From Amblyornis subalaris (taxonomy: Eukaryota > Chordata > Aves > Passeriformes > Ptilonorhynchidae), in assembly GCA_018881555.1 (NCBI GenBank), contig JACAXG010000055.1, positions 1,550,001 to 1,614,000 of the forward strand: a stretch of 64,000 bases of DNA, read 5' to 3'. The notes under the pieces were generated by a model. That model made no database searches and had not been told where the DNA came from. It worked only from the letters and a program-made list of their open reading frames with translations. Of this stretch, positions 14,301 to 25,107 are shown piece after piece (positions within the stretch are counted from its first letter, which is position 1; every line of letters starts with the position of its first letter). The position numbers were made by a program, and so were the translations under genes.

Positions 14301-15562
14301 AGGAGTTAGCAGAAGGGTGTTTGCCTTTAATCCAAGAATGAAAAACATTCTAGACTTCCTAGAAAGCACAGTATTGGACAGCTAAATCCCTAAAATAAAT
14401 GGGATGCTTATTAATAAAAGTACAACTAAAATTGCTTCCAGATATTTCAGAGTCCTGAAGATACTACTCATACTCCCTCTAGAGAGCTGAGGAATCTACA
14501 CCAACTAGGACAGACAAAATCACTGAACAAACAAAACACAATCCAGGGATAAAGGGTGATACAGAGTTCTGGACTGTGGGAGAGAAAGAATATATTGATC
14601 AAAAAAGCCATTTTCCACATAGTGCCCAGCAACAGCCAAGAAAATATATCTAAACATTAAAAAAAGAAAAAACCTATAGGGAACATGAAATTTAAAGGGA
14701 AAGGACAGAAAGAAAAATAAAATCCTCAAATATTGTGATTACCAATGAAGAATGTATTTTCCACTTTTTTTCTCCTTTGCTAAAAGGGTAGAGCANGAAG
14801 CTTCCCGACAAAGGCATTTTAAACTTATTTTTCTTTCCCCTAATCTATTCCAAGACAAATAGTACTTTAGTACAACATGAGAACTTAATAAGATCACTCA
14901 CTGCCAGTCCTGCTCAACTGTGCTATTTACTGCTTTNAAGTTGGGCCCAACACCACATTTTTCCCCTTTCAAGTTTTAACTTAAACATAGATCAGATAGA
15001 ATTCATCTATATACACACGTGTATTCATTTATTTTTATTTGTATATAAATATAGGTATATGTAGGCTGGAGTTTTATTTTTAACTTTCTCTTTATCATGC
15101 TGTTTAACAAGCAATTTGCAGAAGGTCAGGCTTTACATAAAATTTAATTTGCTGCCAATATATCAGAATTGGGCTAAATACTGACAATCAAAGCAACAGA
15201 TGAGCCGATAACTACTGACACCTCACCAAGGTAAGGGCACATTTCACAATTNCATATTCAGTTAAGAGTCCTCCATTTCATCCATACTATAAATCTTTTC
15301 AGTGCTTCCTCCACTGCAAGTGCATCGGGTGTATGTTGTAAATATCCCTTTAATTACTTGACTCAACTTTTACAATCAAATCCTCAATGTAAACTGAGTA
15401 CAAACTACATGTCCCTGCTCAGCAAAAACCACTTGTAGTCCAAACAAGTTCTGTATGTGCCTTAACACCATTGAACACTTTAAAAACCAGACTTCACAGG
15501 AGAATTTTGATCAGAAGCTAACAGCTACAACTGATTGAAATTCATATGGGAAAGGCACCTAC

Positions 15563-15661
15563 CACTCCATCTGCAATCTTCCAGTCCGCACAACTTTCGT
15601 ATTTTTGCAGTTGCTTTTCAAAGAGTTGTGCTATGGCTCGATGGACAAGTTCATACTGCTC
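15563..15661 (-). CDS. PTPN12: PTPN12 exon 11, residues 281-313 (end of catalytic domain)
   Basis: 99 bases, 33 codons. Acceptor TTATAG, donor GTAGGT, phase 0. It opens E-Q-Y-E-L-V-H-R-A-I-A-Q-L-F-E-K-Q-L-Q and closes K-I-A-D-G-V. Gln282 completes the Q-loop. Between these conserved ends, residues 300-306 read K-Y-E-S-C-A-D and residue 307 is W. The mammalian protein, from memory, has L-Y-E-I-H-G-A-Q over the same eight positions, so the change is by substitution without any length change. The exon is separated from exon 10 by only 90 bases of intron (15662-15751). Confidence 0.96.
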
Positions 15662-15751
15662 CTATAATAAGTTACCAGATAAAAATTAGTGCACAAGATC
15701 TTTACAAAGAATAATGGTGTATTATCACATGCATTTTAAAACAAACCGTAC

Positions 15752-15829
15752 CTTTGTTTGCACTGCAGAATGCCTCTGTGTCCTCATCTCCTGTATTAAA
15801 TTAAACACATTGAATTCTTCAGGTATTTT
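15752..15829 (-). CDS. PTPN12: PTPN12 exon 10, residues 255-280
   Basis: 78 bases. Acceptor ATTTCAG, donor GTACGG, phase 0. It encodes K-I-P-E-E-F-N-V-F-N-L-I-Q-E-M-R, then T-Q-R-H-S-A-V-Q-T-K. The R-x-Q-R-H/P-x-x-x-V-Q-T segment is PTP motif 10. Gln278 begins the Q-loop, which positions the water for hydrolysis of the phosphocysteine intermediate. Confidence 0.97.
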
Positions 15830-16426
15830 CTGAAATACAGAAGCAAGTTAATTACATTGACATAACTGTCAGAACAACAACACAAAAGCTGTTAAACATC
15901 AAAAAATAAGTCTAACTTTTGTAGGTAAAGCTGATCTCTTCATATTGCAGCTATTCAAATTTTTTTTTAAAGCAACTGCAAATACACATTTGATCTAGAC
16001 CAGATGACAACTTTTCAAGTATTTTCAAAATGAAACATCCAATGTCATTAATATGACACCGCAACATTAATGATGCTTCATAGCCTAAAAATCCCAGAAT
16101 TAAGTTCTCTCTTTANATTTGAAATATCAGGCTTTAGGAGCTGCACGATTAATCAGAGACTGAGAAAGCTGAATTCAAAAATAAATTTCTATTGAAATGT
16201 ATTTTTCAAAAATTAGAATTTTATAGTGACCTTTTTATCAAAAAACTTGCTTTCAAAGGAAAGTAAATTCATACTAAAGTATGAATGTAATGAAACTAAA
16301 CATCCAACCTGTCAAGAGAGTTCCAGAATATCTTACACATTTCACTATTTTAGAACACTTGGAAGCTCAATCAATCACTGTTATGAAATCACAGAATGTC
16401 ACAAAACTTCTTTTAAGATTCCTTAC
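15830..16426 (-). other. PTPN12 intron 9
   Basis: A 597-base AT-rich intron with nothing recognisable beyond its splice sites and a T run near 15960. Confidence 0.9.
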
Positions 16427-16493
16427 CCCAGCTTTAAGNAAATTCCATGTATAATCTATGGCACAGATGGCTCCCGTTCTTCCACACCCTGCA
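16427..16493 (-). CDS. PTPN12: PTPN12 exon 9, residues 232-254 (P-loop)
   Basis: 67 bases. Acceptor CATAG, first base T completes Ser232, donor GTAAGG, phase 0. It encodes A-G-C-G-R-T-G-A-I-C-A-I-D-Y-T-W-N-x-L-K-A-G, the second half of the H-C-S-A-G-C-G-R-T signature, including phosphate-binding Arg237. The unknown residue at position 250 comes from a TTN codon (N at 16439), which can be Leu or Phe. Leu is expected from the family. Confidence 0.97.
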
Positions 16494-17912
16494 CTATGAA
16501 CATAAACAGCTACATGTTAGAAATTATTTTAATTTGTTAAAAACACACTAAAAGCTTTATATTTAAAGAGTCCACATTAAGAAAAAACTTATCCAAATCC
16601 CNCAACTATCATTTTAATTTCACTCAACCTGACACTATAGTGTCTTAGAAATAAAAAAAATCAGCAGTGCAAAATGCAGCATCGATATTTTTAATGCAAG
16701 TTTTTCATAGCCATTTGGAACTGCAGTCATGAAAGATGGTTCAATGCTGACAATGTTATTGCCTCTTTCTTTCATCACACTATTTTCTAGTTACCAGTGC
16801 TTCATCAGGAGGGTTCTCGTCTAAGTTTAATGGTAAATGATGTAAAATGGCAGAACAAAACACATTTAAAGACTTGCCACATTTTTCTAATTTAGTATTG
16901 CACCTGCATTTTCTGCTTTTTAGCTAAAAAACAAATCTGAATGTTATTACAGTGAACTATCATATTTATTTTTCCTAACCGTATGAATTCTTCTATTTTA
17001 CACATGCAGAGTTATAAGCCATGCATATTTATTACATTATAATTACACTTGTAAATAACCAACATTTATAACTATATTGACATCCAAGAGAAAGAGGGCA
17101 AAGTGAATTAGATTTCAGTGCTAAGTCAGTTTTTTATGGTTTTAGACCTCAATTACGTAAGAGTGACAGCTCAAAGAATGCAGCACTTGAAGAGAATAAA
17201 TAAGCTCTAAAAGAGTCAATAAGCCTCAACAATTTAACATTTTATGGCTTACAAATCTGAATTCAATTTGTCTGACATAATACACGAACTTTTGTTGCTT
17301 TAAAAAGCTTCAAAAAATCAAAGGCAAGAATTTTCCAGATAAATTGTCAGAAACTGTCAATTCACCAAAATATTTGCATGGCAGTTCAATTTCAACAGTC
17401 TTTCTGTCAGCCAGATTTCAGGTCAAGGATGAAACTTGTTCAGAAGTAAAAACTTCCCAACTGGAAACTACAGTGCGCTCGCTAAAGATCTTTTTTGTCA
17501 TATTAGAAGAGAGACAGAGTTCTCAGTGGTACACATGCTGTGAAGTCTCTCCTATTGAGAATGGAGCCTTCACTCCCATATCTGATTTGCAATGATCTTC
17601 AAAGTCTATCTTGTCCTCAGGAGAATTTGCATGTCTTAAGAACCACAAAACAGGTTCCCTTTCAAAGGCTCATTCTTTTCTGGTTGATATTCTGTTTTAA
17701 ACTGAAACAGAAGCAAAATTTCTCTGCGGCATAAGTTTTAAGAAAATGAAGCCTGTACAATTTTGAATGAAGTTTTGACATAAGAATTTTTTTNAACTAA
17801 AATAAATAAATAAATTCTGATTTAGAACCAAAACTAGCACATGTCCTAGGAAAAGTCTAGACTTCAAAAANTGAAAATGTATATAAAATTTAAAAATAAA
17901 TATATTTGATAC
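16494..17912 (-). other. PTPN12 intron 8
   Basis: A 1.4 kb AT-rich intron. It separates the catalytic cysteine codon from the rest of the signature motif. No repeats or RNA genes were recognised. Confidence 0.9.
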
Positions 17913-18055
17913 CTGCAGTGTATGCAAATTGGTACATCTTCATGTTCCTGGTATTCTCTCATCAAGCTGATCATGTCCAGAATAGAATCAAAAGACGAAG
18001 GGACATCGTGGTCAGGCCAGTTAACGTAATGAAATTGATAGACACTACGAGTCTC
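17913..18055 (-). CDS. PTPN12: PTPN12 exon 8, residues 185-231 (WPD loop and catalytic cysteine)
   Basis: 143 bases. Acceptor CTCAG, donor GTATCA after AG of codon 232 (phase 2). It holds V-N-W-P-D-H-D with general-acid Asp199, the residue mutated in PTP-PEST substrate-trapping forms. The exon ends V-P-I-C-I-H-C, where Cys231 is the nucleophile. Both residue numbers equal those of the human enzyme. The intron splits the signature motif directly after the catalytic cysteine, so the active site is assembled only after splicing to exon 9. Confidence 0.98.
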
Positions 18056-20620
18056 CTGAGGAGAGGCAGGGAGAAAGGTGGTAATGGTAACACATACTNG
18101 AGTTTGTACCAAATAAGTAGTTCTAAGAACCTTCACTTTTTGCATAACAAGCAAAGTAATTTACCGTACTAAAAAAAACCCTTTAGCTTATACCACTTCA
18201 AAAAGGAGAAGAGACATTCTGAAGTAGTATTTTGAGTGCTGCTAATGCATAAAAAAATGCACTATGGGACAGTTNATAGAAGCCCTTCTCTACTGTATGG
18301 GTTAAAGGACCCCCAATGCTGCATCGCATTAAAAGATTCCATGTCCTCACAGTCTTAAACTTGGAAAGGGAGAAAGAAAAGTATGAAAAGTTAGGAAAAA
18401 AAAAGCAGGAAGAGGTGTTGTTTTACCACAGTAAAAAATAAAGTGTGTGCACATGTGCACACNATCACAGAGGGAAACTAAGAAAATGAGAGAAATAATT
18501 AAGGCCATATCTAAATATGGATCACACTTGCAACAACAACAGGCACCCTTTTATTCTAGGAACAGGAGCTACAATAGCGCTAAAGACAAGGTAAGAAGCA
18601 GGCTTTAAGGACAGTTACTCAGCTACCTGAATCCCTGAAAATCCTCTCTCATCATTATCCAAAGCATCCACGGCTACCAGTAGAACTAGTAGTGAGTTCC
18701 ACTGCCCCTTTCCATGCTGATGTCATCTCTGGATTCTGGTATACCCTTCAAAGTAATGTACTGGAGAGCATGAAATTTTTGATCCACATTATAGGCTACA
18801 GGTTTCAAGACCTACACTACCTTCTGTTTAGTTATGTGAGAAGCAACACAGCAGGCCACTTGAGCATGCAAAGTTATCTATTTTTGATGCTTGACTTTTC
18901 CCAACTCTGTGGAAAAACCACAGCTAGTAAAAATAAGAGAAAACACAGCCTAAGAAAACACAAATTTTAAAATCCAGATGATTATGTAAAACCAAGGTCA
19001 TCAGTATGAAGGAAGAGTTATAGCTGTCTATTCAGGTCCACCAAGAAATTTCACTAAATTTTAAAAAAAGACCACTGATTTTTCACATAAGCAGAACAGT
19101 CTGAATCTGACGAATCTGAATTTGTCTTTTATATTAAAATTGAAAAGAACCTTCATAGTCCTTTTTTTTACTCCCACTTTTAAGCTAAAATACCAAAGTT
19201 CTTTCTCAAAAATAATGAAGTTTCAGTCAAACTGGTTTTCCTTGTAGAAACTAGAATAACTTTGTATATTTACAAGAATTTTAAATTCTTTTGCGTAGGT
19301 TTTTTGTATGATACTCCACTGCAAATGCTACAGAAGTGACAAAACTTCTATATATAAATATAATTCTAAACCTCTAAATTCTATAATTTATTAATTAAAT
19401 ATAATTCTATAACTTCTAAATAAATATAATTATTCTGGGAAACCTGAAAGCAAACTTAAAAGGATATTACTTTATACNACAAATACACTTCTTCCCCAGT
19501 GCAAGGTTACACTTAGAATTCTTCAAAGTAACATGAAAAACCTGTAATTAATTACACAGAAATCCTCAAGCAAATTTGCTACACAAGTCTGAAGAAAAAC
19601 CACTTTAGCAGTTGCACAGATCGAATATCAACATATCTTGTTAACCCTTTCAGTTAAATTGCTCCTTANAGGAACTTCTGATTCCTTGCTAAGATCAAAA
19701 GCTCATCACAAACTGTAGCCTTTTGTTGCTGCTCAGTTTTTAAGCAGTACACAGGCATCTAACTGGGGCAGAACTCACCAAAGTCAAGTAGCTAAACATA
19801 GTTTGCATGTACATATAGGCAAGCAAAATATAAATCAGCTACAGTTTCTGATGTAACTATTTCTTACAATACTCAAGTATTAAAAGTAATGCAGGTTCTG
19901 CTTAGGGGTTTCTTGGTATCTCTTCACTTCTGTTTTGAAATGCATCACTTCAAAAAATGCTGCAAACCCTGGTTACTAAGCAGAATTTCCACTATCTAAA
20001 CAGTCTCATAGCCCAGTCAGTTATGAGCATTCAGGATACACTAACAGAAACAAACTACTGATGAAGTTCATGCATTCCTAGCAAGANACTGCAGACAAAA
20101 ATTATTCCCCCAAATTACTCCTCTCATGATTAAGCAGTTTTCATAAATGTTGTGGTATCAGTTGTTGAAATGGAACAAATCATTGCTAAAGAAAACATAA
20201 CCACAAATGAGACTAACCTGTAATAAATCATTTATTAATACAGGTTGCCAATTAAAATGACAGGTATTTTGTAAAATAGACTTACGCTTTGTGTTTTTGC
20301 AGGATTGCTCTACAGCTTTTATTTACTGANAGCTGCTTTTCAGTCAAATGAAGCCATTTGACATCTGACACTTCAGTGTAAGTTTATAAGAAAAGCTTAA
20401 ACCACTTGGGTAAACAAGAATATACATAAAAGCCAAAGAGTTTCACTACTCCTCCCTCATATACTGANATTGTAACATCACCTCTAAACTTTATCATTCA
20501 CATACATACAGAATCAGCACCTAAAAAAGTGAAGATATTTTCATGAGTTTCTGACACTGTATATTTTAGAGACTTTTTAGCAACCATTGAAGATGAGACC
20601 AGAAGTGACCATGTACTTAC
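18056..20620 (-). other. PTPN12 intron 7
   Basis: A 2.6 kb AT-rich intron. It contains an 18-base perfect palindrome at 18445-18462 and a stretch of AT-rich near-repeats around 19350-19435 (ATATAATTCTA-like units). Nothing else was recognised. Confidence 0.9.
18445..18462. repeat. 18-bp perfect palindrome
   Basis: The sequence GTGTGCACATGTGCACAC is identical to its reverse complement. The next base on the right is N; if it were A, the palindrome would extend to 20 bases. Confidence 0.95.
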
Positions 20621-20680
20621 ATTTTGAAATTCAAGTAATAATGTTCTAATGAAATAATCTGTTCTTGCTTGCTCAGCTTC
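20621..20680 (-). CDS. PTPN12: PTPN12 exon 7, residues 165-184
   Basis: 60 bases, 20 codons: E-A-E-Q-A-R-T-D-Y-F-I-R-T-L-L-L-E-F-Q-N. Acceptor TTTAG, donor GTAAGT, phase 0. The R-T-L-L-L strand leads into the WPD-loop segment encoded by exon 8. One substitution (Ala for Asp at the second residue) is seen against the mammalian sequence from memory. Confidence 0.96.
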
Positions 20681-22113
20681 CTAAACATGAGAAAACAATA
20701 ATGAATCGGGGAAAAAATCAATATGCAACATACAGGATATAACTAAAACCCCAAACTTTAAATTCAAGTGTCCTTTTTTAATTTACTGGGTTTGTATCTA
20801 TGATTTCCTCAAAAGTGGGGCAATCAGAACACTGATTATCACACCAGCAAGTTAGCTTACTACACAGGACATGCAAAATATGTTACTTTTACTTAAAAAT
20901 GCGAGTTTTCAAATGTCTTGTCTGCTCCAAAGTCATCAATAAACCACGTAAGAAGATTTCTAAGCATCTCTTTCGCTTTATTTCTCCATACTTTGAATTT
21001 ACAGATTGCCTTCCACAGCCATCTGTCTATAACGCTTTTGCTGTATAAACTTTAGCCTCTTGTCACAGGATAGAGTNATATCTCCTTTCTTTTTTCCCCT
21101 TTCCATTATTTTTAATTAAGGGTGCACGTGAAAGAATCACTAATTATCTTGGTTGTGGCCNAAAAGCCTAGCTTCTAGGCTCCCAGAATTTTCAAATCTG
21201 CCTTTGGAGTATCAAGTGAAGTTTATACTGCAGACATCAAAGAATATTATTGTACTTAAAATATCAGTAAGACCAGAATTTGAATATGCCTTGTAAAGCT
21301 TGGAATTACAGCTTTCCACAGAGCATTTAGGAGAATGCTNTAATACTGGAAATTTACCATTTCCCATCAACAATTGCAACACGTTGCAGGTTTAAAGCAA
21401 TGCGGCCCCTATACACTTGTGTACCTGAAGGTAATATATTCTCAGCTGCAGCTAAGAAGTCAATTACAACATACATACNAACCCTTTTCACCAGTATCAC
21501 AAAGAATAGGGCAAAACCCAGCCAAATTTAAACGAATTTNCATTAGGAAAGGGCTACTTAGAATTTTTATAGACTAAATTTGCAAGTAAGCATTTTCCTA
21601 CACAAGATGAAGTGTACTTAACTCTTGTTAGACTACTTCAAAGTAGTATTAATAGCTGAATAAACTGGCACGTTAACTCTTTCTGAATACCTTAAAACAC
21701 TTCAAGCTAATTAACTTTATCTAACTTAACAAAAATAACCTATTCCAGTGTTACTTCCATTTCATTCACAACACACAAGTCATGAAAGACAAAACAACTG
21801 CACAAGAATTTGATTTCTTGAGTAGACATGGTAGAGACATTCAAGACAACATCATATAAAGCTCAAGAAATAATACATAAAAAGATACAAGACCAAGGCA
21901 CACAGATTCACTTTTTTAAAAAAGTACAATAAAACAATAATGGAGGATTCAAAAAACCACACAGCTTAGATGTGCACATTCCTTTGAGAGTCCTTGTGTA
22001 AAATTTAGTACTGAACAATTAAAAAACCCACTGCAAACAGTTTGTTGAACATTTATTTTAAGTTACAAACCCACTGAATACTTCAAAATTAATTTATAAA
22101 GCTTTATACTTAC
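20681..22113 (-). other. PTPN12 intron 6
   Basis: A 1.4 kb AT-rich intron with no recognised feature. Confidence 0.9.
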
Positions 22114-22185
22114 ACAAGAAACACGAAATGGTCCAAAAGTCACAGCTGCTTCCCCATACAGCGGCCAGTAACGCTCACATTTTTT
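22114..22185 (-). CDS. PTPN12: PTPN12 exon 6, residues 141-164
   Basis: 72 bases. Acceptor TTAACAG, donor GTAAGT, phase 0. It codes K-K-C-E-R-Y-W-P-L-Y-G-E, then A-A-V-T-F-G-P-F-R-V-S-C. K-C-x-x-Y-W-P is a classical PTP signature. The second half differs at several positions from remembered mammalian PTP-PEST, as expected for this surface-exposed variable loop. Confidence 0.96.
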
Positions 22186-22917
22186 CTGTTAAGGTAAAGA
22201 ATCCTAATTTAATTCATGCGTGGTACTGAAAGATGGTGATTAACAGAAGCAGAGACAACAAAATCATAACCCTGAATGCCTTATTCTGGACTTCTTTTAA
22301 GATAGTGAAATAACTTTTCTTTTGGATGACAAAAGAAAAACAAAACCAAGACCCCCAATGACTGACAAATACACGCAAAAGACACTTTGTAAATTATGAC
22401 GTGAACTTCATGTCTGCCTGTACATATGCATAAGCATCCTACAGATGGGAAGCAATGAAAGCTTAGTTTTTGTGAAAGTTGGGAATTCACAATTCTGGAT
22501 TTCCTTCTAAGGTCATAAGAATAAAGCAGAGAGATTTAAAAAAAAAATTGTTTTTGCAGCTGTATCAATTGACAGGAAATTCTGAAGGACTCAGGATTTT
22601 CATAGTTGGCCTACATCCCACAAAGAGCAAGACACTCTTTTTCCATAGTGACATGACTAGAAACAAACCCTCTGTACAGTTCTGTATACAAGCACATATT
22701 CCACTGAGATGACACCTAAATAATCATGTAACACTACAAATGGAACAAAGAAATGCAGCCTTATTAACTACTTCCTATGTACAGAAATTAAAGGATAGGC
22801 ATTCTCGCTTCACCTGGCATATTATTATCATCACAGTTACGGATTTGGCACATGAAGCTTCACAGGTTTTGCCCCATATGGGCAAAGCTCATTTATTTTT
22901 GTTTTTAGGATACATAC
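22186..22917 (-). other. PTPN12 intron 5
   Basis: A 732-base AT-rich intron with no recognised feature. Confidence 0.9.
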
Positions 22918-22956
22918 CCTTCCCATTTCAAATTCTCGACAGGCCATTACAATTAT
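22918..22956 (-). CDS. PTPN12: PTPN12 exon 5, residues 128-140
   Basis: This is a 39-base micro-exon that codes I-I-V-M-A-C-R-E-F-E-M-G-R. Acceptor TTTTCAG, donor GTATGT, phase 0 at both ends. The segment is a buried beta strand of the phosphatase fold plus the start of the E-loop region. It is too short to be found as a stand-alone open frame. It is identified by near-identity with PTP-PEST and by exact phase fit between exons 4 and 6. Confidence 0.95.
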
Positions 22957-23899
22957 CTGAAAAGAAAAAAAAAATGGTCCAAGTTAGATGCTTTTAGATC
23001 AAGTAACTTAAACCAACACCTCACCGCTTGCTTCTGTCAGGCAGAGACTGATACTCCTTAATTGATTGCTACAGAAGAGACTAATACAGCATTTTAAGGC
23101 TACTTAATTCAAATTCACTGTAATCCTGTACAAATCCTGTACCTTATTTATTCAGTCTGACTGTAAATTCTAAACNTAATCATAAAAATATAGGACCATT
23201 TGCCCACAGGAAGAAACATGGCTATGTTCACTTAAAGTGAAATAGAATGCATAAAATAGGAGCAAAACCCCCAAAAATCCCAACCCATGAACCAAATTTC
23301 TTAGGTGAAGCTATTTCAGATTANGTTAACATGAGTAATAATAACAATATTTTTGTTATTATTAACAATAATAATAATATTTTATTATTATTACAATAAA
23401 AATACATCGNCAGGTAAGCTATTTGTTACAGTATGTAACCGTGATTTAAGTGTCTGATAAAACAAAAATGTATTTTCAGAAATAATTCATTAAATAGATC
23501 CAATTTTCACAAGTAGTTAAAAGTTAATTCCTGACAAAATCAGCATTAAAATGTTGGTGGTTTGTTGTTTTTGTTTCACATGCTGCTTCTGTATTTGATT
23601 TTGTCACTCCACATTAAGCCAGAATTGCAAGGTCTCCTACAGGACAGACGTAACCAAGGAAGAACCTGTTCATAAATATGAAGGACTTAACATTCATTCA
23701 ATAAAATTATTACTTTGAATTTACATTATTAAACTGAATAAATAATATTAATGCTATTTAACTACAAAAAGCAAGATTTGGGAAGCAAATAATCTAAACC
23801 AGTGTCAATATTTTGATAATAATAGCCAGCTCAAGCAAAAAATAGACAATCACTGTACCATGAAATAAAGTAACACCCAATTTCTCCACAGGTACTTAC
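22957..23899 (-). other. PTPN12 intron 4
   Basis: A 943-base intron that contains the AAT-rich double hairpin sequence at 23336-23393. Otherwise plain AT-rich sequence. Confidence 0.9.
23336..23393. repeat. AAT-rich double inverted repeat
   Basis: There are two adjacent perfect hairpins. The first is TAATAATAACAA (23336-23347) pairing with 23353-23364 across a 5-base loop. The second is TAATAATAATA (23369-23379) pairing with 23383-23393 across a 3-base loop. It lies in intron 4 and probably arose from an AAT microsatellite. Confidence 0.9.
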
Positions 23900-23995
23900 A
23901 GCAACGTTGTATTCCCATATCATCCTCCAGAAGTCTATGACTGTATTGGCTAACGGTCCCTGGGTAGCAACATATGCTTTTGGCCCATGTACTCC
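23900..23995 (-). CDS. PTPN12: PTPN12 exon 4, residues 96-127
   Basis: 96 bases, 32 codons. Acceptor CCTAG, donor GTAAGT, phase 0 at both ends. It encodes [15 protein letters not shown], then [18 protein letters not shown] and D-F-W-R-M-I-W-E are conserved core motifs of classical PTP domains. The final Ala127 replaces the Val remembered from mammals, a conservative core change that is consistent with the GT donor placement. Confidence 0.97.
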
Positions 23996-25030
23996 CTAGG
24001 ATTGCACAAAAGAACAATTAATGTTTATAAAGACCATTTATCTGCACTGAATAAAAAAAGGTTTTAGGTTATAATAATGTAAAATTAGAATATGCTTTTT
24101 ATAAATACAACCAGAAGGGTGAATATGAAACATGAGTCCCAATTACATTAATGAGAATTGTGCTGGTGATCTCAAGGGGAGCCAAGATTACAACAGCTAC
24201 AGCACTGCCAGAGACTGTCACAGGAAATAAGTTTCTGTATNTTCAGATTCTGAAGATTCCCTTTAATGCCACATTTTCTTTTTTACTCAAATATTTAGTG
24301 ATGAAAATGTGAAAATCTTTCTGCTAACAAGCATCCTCTTCAAAAAATTTAAGTTCCTCCCTTGTGGTAATACATTTCAAAAAGACAAAATTTTAGAATT
24401 TGTTTTATATAAATATTCAAGACATTAATATTCAGCTTTTCAAGCTTAACATTCAAGCAGGGAGATTTACAGGAACACCTGTTTCTGAAAAATAAATACT
24501 GTGTAGAAGCAGCATCAGAATAAAGCTACAAAGACAGCTCAAGATATTACTACTATGAAACAAAACTGTAACAGGCTTTTAGTCAAATTCTGGCTTCTCT
24601 TTAAGGATGTTAGATATAATTCCACTGCCATACTTCTTCCATGAACAAGGCGAAATGCGTATTAACATACACAATTTGTCAAACACCTCATCTATGGTCC
24701 TTAAAAACAGTCTCTCTTAAAAGTGGCTATCACCTGTTAAAACAACTTGCATCTGAATTTTCCTGTGGTATAAATCTCCACTTTGCGTGCTTGCCACTTT
24801 AAAATAAAGTATTTTATATTGTATTTCCACTTAAGAGTAAAATCAAAGCTTTAAAAATTGCATTATAAATGGCATCATATTCGCAAATTTATTCAAGTCA
24901 TAATAAAAGAATATGTCCCCTCACAGCTTTAAAGTCTAACTCAGACTAGATTAAAACTGCACTGACATGAAATAAAAGCATAAAAAGAATTGAAGAACTG
25001 TTGAAGAACTGTTAAATTACTACTACATAC
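23996..25030 (-). other. PTPN12 intron 3
   Basis: A 1.0 kb AT-rich intron with no recognised feature. Confidence 0.9.
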
Positions 25031-25107
25031 CTTAATAAAGTTTGCATTGATGTAGTCTGAATCTTGTGGGGGAGTTTTTAAGGTCAGTTTAACTCGGCTG
25101 TGATCAA
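25031..25107 (-). CDS. PTPN12: PTPN12 exon 3, residues 70-95
   Basis: 77 bases. Acceptor is a T-tract followed by CAG, and the exon begins TT, completing Phe70. It encodes D-H-S-R-V-K-L-T-L-K-T-P and then D-S-D-Y-I-N-A-N-F-I-K. D-Y-I-N-A-N-F is the conserved classical PTP motif 2. Donor is GTATGT, phase 0. The only change noticed against the remembered mammalian sequence is P-P-Q in place of P-S-Q. Confidence 0.97.

Larger units (their letters stand above)
6065..15562 (-). other. PTPN12 intron 11 (9.5 kb)
   Basis: It contains a solo LTR at 6337-6842 and a CR1 fragment at about 7693-8300, both listed separately. The remainder (about 8300-15562) is AT-rich sequence with scattered chance open frames. 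No exon, RNA gene or repeat that I can name was seen there. Confidence 0.85.
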
